Source: Acidimicrobiaceae bacterium (GTDB lineage: Bacteria; Actinomycetota; Acidimicrobiia; Acidimicrobiales; UBA8190). From it: 10,220 bases of DNA. Of the stretch, positions 7,290 to 10,220 are shown piece after piece. Numbering within the stretch: the stretch's first letter is position 1; every line of letters begins with the position of its first letter. The position numbers and the translations under genes are program-made. The notes below the pieces were generated by a model that was not told the DNA's origin, did no database searches, and saw only the letters and a list, made by a program, of their open reading frames with translations. Where the stretch lies: contig DMNK01000111.1 in the NCBI GenBank assembly GCA_003453695.1, positions 889 through 11,108 of the forward strand. Direction: 5' to 3'.

Positions 7290-10118
7290 TCATGCCCCCA
7301 CTCTCCACGCCGTCAGCTGGTCTTCCCGCCCGACGCCGGATGGGTCATCCGTCGACATTGCCTCGGCGTCTCGGCGCTCGTCGGCAGTGGGCGGGTAGAG
7401 CCGTTGCCCCGAGCCCAGCAACTCCGCCAACTCCTGCGCCGGGAGGGCCCTGGCGAAGAGGAAGCCCTGGCCCCTCCGGCATCCGAGAGAGCGAAGGTGC
7501 TCGAGCTGACCCTCTGTCTCGATGCCCTCGATCACGGCCGCGATCCCGATGGCCTCGGACAGGCTGACCACGGCGCCGATGATGGCGGAGCGCACCGGGT
7601 CGCGGTCGATGCCTTCGACGAAGCTGCGATCGACCTTCACGAGATCGACCGGGAAGCTGGCGAGGTAGCCGAGCGCTGAGTACCCCGTGCCGAAGTCGTC
7701 GATCGACAACCGCACTCCGAGACCCTTCAGCCGCTCGAACACCATGGCGGTGCGCTCGGTATCCTCCATGGCCAGGCTCTCGGTGATCTCGAGGCAGATC
7801 TGCGCGGGGTGCACCCCCGTGTGCTCGAGGATGGCACGGACGCTCTCGAAGAGGCCGGCCTCACGGAACTGGTATGCGGACAGGTTGACAGCGATGTCGA
7901 GCGCCACGCCGAACTCGTCCCGCCACTGCCGGGCGAGTGTGCAGGCCTCTTCGAGCACCCGGAGCCCGAGCGGCATGATCAACCCGGTGTCCTCAGCCAC
8001 GCCGATGAAGTCCGAAGGGAGGAGCACCCCCTTGGTCGGGTGGTTCCAACGGACCAAGGCCTCGGCACCAACGACCCGGGACTCGACCAGGTCGACCACC
8101 GGCTGGAAATGCACGACGAACTCGTCGTTCTCGAGAGCCCGGCGGAGCCCGGCCTCGAGCTCGATCCGCTCCGCCGAGCGAAGCCCCATGGCGTCGACGT
8201 CGAAGACCTTGTAGCAGGCGCCGCGTCCGCGTGCTTTGGCCTGGTACATGGCGACGTCGGCGTCGCGCAGGACGTCGTCACGGGTCTTGCCTCCTCCGGT
8301 GAGGCCGACACCGATGCTCACGCTGGTGACGACCTCGTGCCCGTCCGGAAGCGTCACGGGCTCGCGCATTCGGTCCAGGATCCGCTGGGCGCAGGCGATC
8401 GAATCCTCTGGGGTGATGCCCTCCAGCAGCAGGGTGAACTCGTCCCCTCCGAACCGAGACAAGACGTCGCCGGGACGCACGGAAGCCTTGAGACGCTGCG
8501 CGATGGCCATGAGCAGGTGGTCGCCCGACTGGTGCCCAAGCGAGTCGTTGATGACCTTGAATCGGTCCACATCGGCAAAGAGGACGGCGTGTTGTTCGCC
8601 GGACCGCTCCGATCGGGTCAAGGCATGGTCCAGGTGGTCCATGAAAAGACGACGGTTGGGCAGGCCGGTCAGGGCGTCATAGAAGGCGTAGCGCGCCAGT
8701 TCCTCCTCGAACCGCTTTCGTTCGGTGATGTCCCTGAAGGTCAGCACCGCTCCGGTGGCGACCTCGCCCTCGATGATGGGCGCCACCGTCACAGCCACAT
8801 TGTGGGTGGTGCCGTTCGGCGAGGTGAATCGAGCATCGTCGTTGGTGATCGTGTCGAGCTTGGCAATGGCTCTTTGGGCATGGGCCAGGATGAAGCTCGG
8901 TGTGGCGGCAGACAACAGGAGATCGTTGTCGAACCAGGTGCCATCCGTCCGGCAGAGCTCGTCCCAGCCCAGCATCGCCGCCGCGGCCGGGTTGAGGAAG
9001 GTGATGCGGCCCAGGCGGTCCACGGCGCACACGCCCTCACCCAAGCTGGCGGTGATCGCTGACAGGCGCTCGCGCTGTTGCCGAGTCTCTTTGTAGAGAG
9101 CAGCGTTGCCAAGCGATGTGGCACCCACCATCGCCAATGCATCGAGCATGGCTCGGTCGGCCCCGTCGAAGGGCTCGGCTCGGTTCCGCCCTGCCACACT
9201 GAGCACGAGCGGACCGTCGACGAGCCGCAAGGTGGCCTGCAGCGGCCCTGCCGGCGCGCCCGGCTCGCTCAGTTGGGCGTCGCTGCATCTCAGGAGCTTC
9301 CTGGCAGAGTCGAGGATCGCCGACTGCGTCGTCCGGGTGGCCTCGATGGAACTGCTGATCTCCAGTGTGGACTCGAAGAGCCCTTGAAGCCGGCTTCGAT
9401 CACTTCGAGCCTCGAAGTGCCCGGCGAGGACGAACCGCAGTACCAGCAGGGGCAGGACGGCGAATGGCAGCGCCCAGTTGTAGGCAGCGGCCACGAGTGC
9501 CACCACGATGGCGATGCTCACTCCTGCACCGTTCACGAGGAGCCGGATCTCCACACCGTCGAGCAGGGCCGCCCGCAGAGGCGTGCCGGTGACACCGAGG
9601 ATCGAGGCGACCGCGCCGGAGTTCACCACGATGAATACCAGCGCACCGGCCACCGCGGCCAACACCGCCATGGCGGTGAGAGGCCGGTGGAACCCGTGAA
9701 TGGCGACAAACGTCGCTTCGCCTGCCGCAACCGAAACGAGCATTTGCCCCGAGTTGAAGATGACCTTGGCCAACGGGCGTCGCTTGATGAGCTGCGCTAC
9801 GAGCGTCACTGCGCCCACGGTGAGGACGACCGCTCCAGGCGGGCACAACAGGGCCAACACCACGAAGAAGCCTTCGTCGAGACTGATGGCTTCCGACTGG
9901 TCGCCCTGGAACATGACGAGCGGCCACACCCAGGCGATCGTCCACAACACCCCGAAGACGACCAGCACGGCTGCTTCGTCGGGGCGAGGTGGCCAACGAC
10001 GGACGAAGTCCGTCGTTGCCAGGGCGGCCACGGCGACGCCGGCCGCGGCAATGGCAGCAATGACCCCAACAGCGGGCCAAGGCAGCGTTAAGGCACGAGT
10101 CTTGTGTGCGGCGTTCAC
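7290..10118 (-). CDS. Membrane GGDEF-EAL cyclic-di-GMP turnover protein with PAS domain
   Basis: This is a 942-residue protein predicted to make (GGDEF) and break (EAL) cyclic-di-GMP. About seven or eight membrane helices fill residues 14-232, a sensor region I cannot name. A GAF-like region (about 248-345) and a PAS domain (about 347-470, ending FRDITERKRFEEEL) follow. The GGDEF domain (about 473-640) has DALTGLPNRR, metal-binding Asp516, an inhibitory-site RPGD (548-551) and an intact GGDEF at 557-561. The EAL domain (about 648-905) keeps Glu686 (EALVRW), Asn745, Glu777, Asp807-Asp808, Lys828, Glu864, Glu867 and Gln884. Both halves therefore look competent, so net activity must depend on signals. 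The final 35 residues are hydrophilic. The GTG start at 10118 lies 19 nt after the upstream stop, with no strong ribosome site, which suggests translation linked to the upstream gene. The membrane-PAS-GGDEF-EAL order is common in actinobacteria. Confidence 0.95.
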   Translation of the reverse strand: MNAAHKTRALTLPWPAVGVIAAIAAAGVAVAALATTDFVRRWPPRPDEAAVLVVFGVLWTIAWVWPLVMFQGDQSEAISLDEGFFVVLALLCPPGAVVLTVGAVTLVAQLIKRRPLAKVIFNSGQMLVSVAAGEATFVAIHGFHRPLTAMAVLAAVAGALVFIVVNSGAVASILGVTGTPLRAALLDGVEIRLLVNGAGVSIAIVVALVAAAYNWALPFAVLPLLVLRFVLAGHFEARSDRSRLQGLFESTLEISSSIEATRTTQSAILDSARKLLRCSDAQLSEPGAPAGPLQATLRLVDGPLVLSVAGRNRAEPFDGADRAMLDALAMVGATSLGNAALYKETRQQRERLSAITASLGEGVCAVDRLGRITFLNPAAAAMLGWDELCRTDGTWFDNDLLLSAATPSFILAHAQRAIAKLDTITNDDARFTSPNGTTHNVAVTVAPIIEGEVATGAVLTFRDITERKRFEEELARYAFYDALTGLPNRRLFMDHLDHALTRSERSGEQHAVLFADVDRFKVINDSLGHQSGDHLLMAIAQRLKASVRPGDVLSRFGGDEFTLLLEGITPEDSIACAQRILDRMREPVTLPDGHEVVTSVSIGVGLTGGGKTRDDVLRDADVAMYQAKARGRGACYKVFDVDAMGLRSAERIELEAGLRRALENDEFVVHFQPVVDLVESRVVGAEALVRWNHPTKGVLLPSDFIGVAEDTGLIMPLGLRVLEEACTLARQWRDEFGVALDIAVNLSAYQFREAGLFESVRAILEHTGVHPAQICLEITESLAMEDTERTAMVFERLKGLGVRLSIDDFGTGYSALGYLASFPVDLVKVDRSFVEGIDRDPVRSAIIGAVVSLSEAIGIAAVIEGIETEGQLEHLRSLGCRRGQGFLFARALPAQELAELLGSGQRLYPPTADERRDAEAMSTDDPSGVGREDQLTAWRVGA

Positions 10119-10137
10119 CCCATCACGGCCATGTGGA

Positions 10138-10220
10138 TCAGCCCCAGGAGGCGCCGTTCCAGGAGGACCCGTTCCAGGAGGACCCGTTCCACGAAGTGCC
10201 GTTCCACGAGGTCCCGTTCC
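10138..10220 (-). CDS. C-terminal end of a protein with NG[TSA]SW pentapeptide repeats (partial)
   Basis: Only the last 27 codons are in view; the rest lies beyond the right edge. The visible protein is five tandem pentapeptides, NGTSW, NGTSW, NGSSW, NGSSW and NGASW, then Gly and a TGA stop at 10140-10138. Variation between the 15-bp units falls at third positions of the Gly, Thr and Ser codons in this frame, and the one non-wobble change only swaps Thr, Ser and Ala. The two other frames on this strand change charge or side-chain class. From memory, Trp/Gly/Ser-rich tandem tails of this sort occur at the C-termini of secreted actinobacterial proteins, including subtilisin-like (S8) serine peptidases. 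That is a recollection, not a search result, and no catalytic part is visible here. It is 19 bp upstream of the GGDEF-EAL gene on the same strand and probably in its operon. Confidence 0.7.
   Translation of the reverse strand, partial: NGTSWNGTSWNGSSWNGSSWNGASWG
10144..10218 (-). repeat. Five tandem 15-bp repeats (NGxSW-coding)
   Basis: There are five head-to-tail units of exactly 15 bp, read on the minus strand as AACGG[G/C][A/T/G]C[C/T]TC[G/C]TGG. Two neighbouring units (10159-10173 and 10174-10188) are identical. The array is cut by the window edge: the two bases before the first full unit (10219-10220) fit the end of another TGG, so more units probably lie outside. Because the period is a multiple of three, changes in copy number would keep the frame. 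Confidence 0.85.

Noticed and set aside
7809..9062. 417-codon open frame on the plus strand
   Set aside because: It is antisense to the conserved GGDEF and EAL domains and is a frame shadow.
10119..10220. In-frame upstream extension of the GGDEF-EAL protein, giving GTGPP-type collagen-like pentapeptides to the window edge
   Set aside because: The frame is open, but the repeat-unit differences change residues in it (Gly/Ala, Pro/Leu, Arg/Pro), while they are silent or conservative in the NGxSW frame. The GTG at 10118 is a better start, just before the first membrane helix.
10115..10220. Third minus-strand frame giving ER[VL]LL-type repeats, with a stop that overlaps the GGDEF-EAL start as GTGA
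   Set aside because: The 4-nt overlap is attractive for coupling, but this frame turns the unit differences into Asp/His/Val/Arg changes. That is unlikely under selection, so the NGxSW frame is preferred.
10131..10220. Plus-strand ATG reading into the repeats (Arg/Ser-rich), and a VPGGP-like elastin-type reading in another plus frame
   Set aside because: Both are shadows of the minus-strand repeat. There is no promoter or ribosome-site evidence, and the wobble pattern supports the minus strand.

Overview
The window is very GC-rich. Its genes use G/C-ending codons, several starts are GTG, recognisable Shine-Dalgarno sequences are weak, and long spurious open frames run opposite the real genes. 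Together with the actinobacterial style of the secreted hydrolases and the histidine kinase, this points to a high-GC actinomycete, possibly of the Acidimicrobiia type. The lineage is an inference from style, not from a marker gene. I see no rRNA, tRNA, CRISPR array, transposase, integrase or phage gene.

Left part (1-3576) is surface and secreted proteins. A 5'-partial membrane-anchored protein with an LppX/LprG-like outer domain (2-928) is followed on the same strand by an SGNH/GDSL hydrolase (1091-2452). Convergent to it is an alpha/beta hydrolase with a GHSDGG nucleophile elbow (2503-3576, minus). Both hydrolases have an N-terminal membrane anchor and a Thr/Ser/Pro-rich linker, so both are probably displayed outside the cell.

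Middle part (3633-5835, plus) has a GNAT acetyltransferase diverging from the alpha/beta hydrolase across 56 bp, then a class I SAM-dependent methyltransferase, then a five-helix membrane protein with intramembrane histidines.

Right part (5575-10220, minus), in transcription order, starts with the last 27 codons of a protein ending in five tandem NG[TSA]SW pentapeptides. It continues with a 942-residue membrane GGDEF-EAL cyclic-di-GMP protein and then a sensor histidine kinase with no partner response regulator in view. The first two are 19 bp apart and are probably co-transcribed. The kinase follows after 164 bp that contain two overlapping inverted repeats. The kinase frame runs past its catalytic domain and 261 bp into the opposite strand of the membrane-protein gene.

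The two most notable things are the NGxSW repeat tail cut by the right edge, whose reading frame can be decided from its wobble-position variation, and the long tail-to-tail overlap at the end of the kinase gene.
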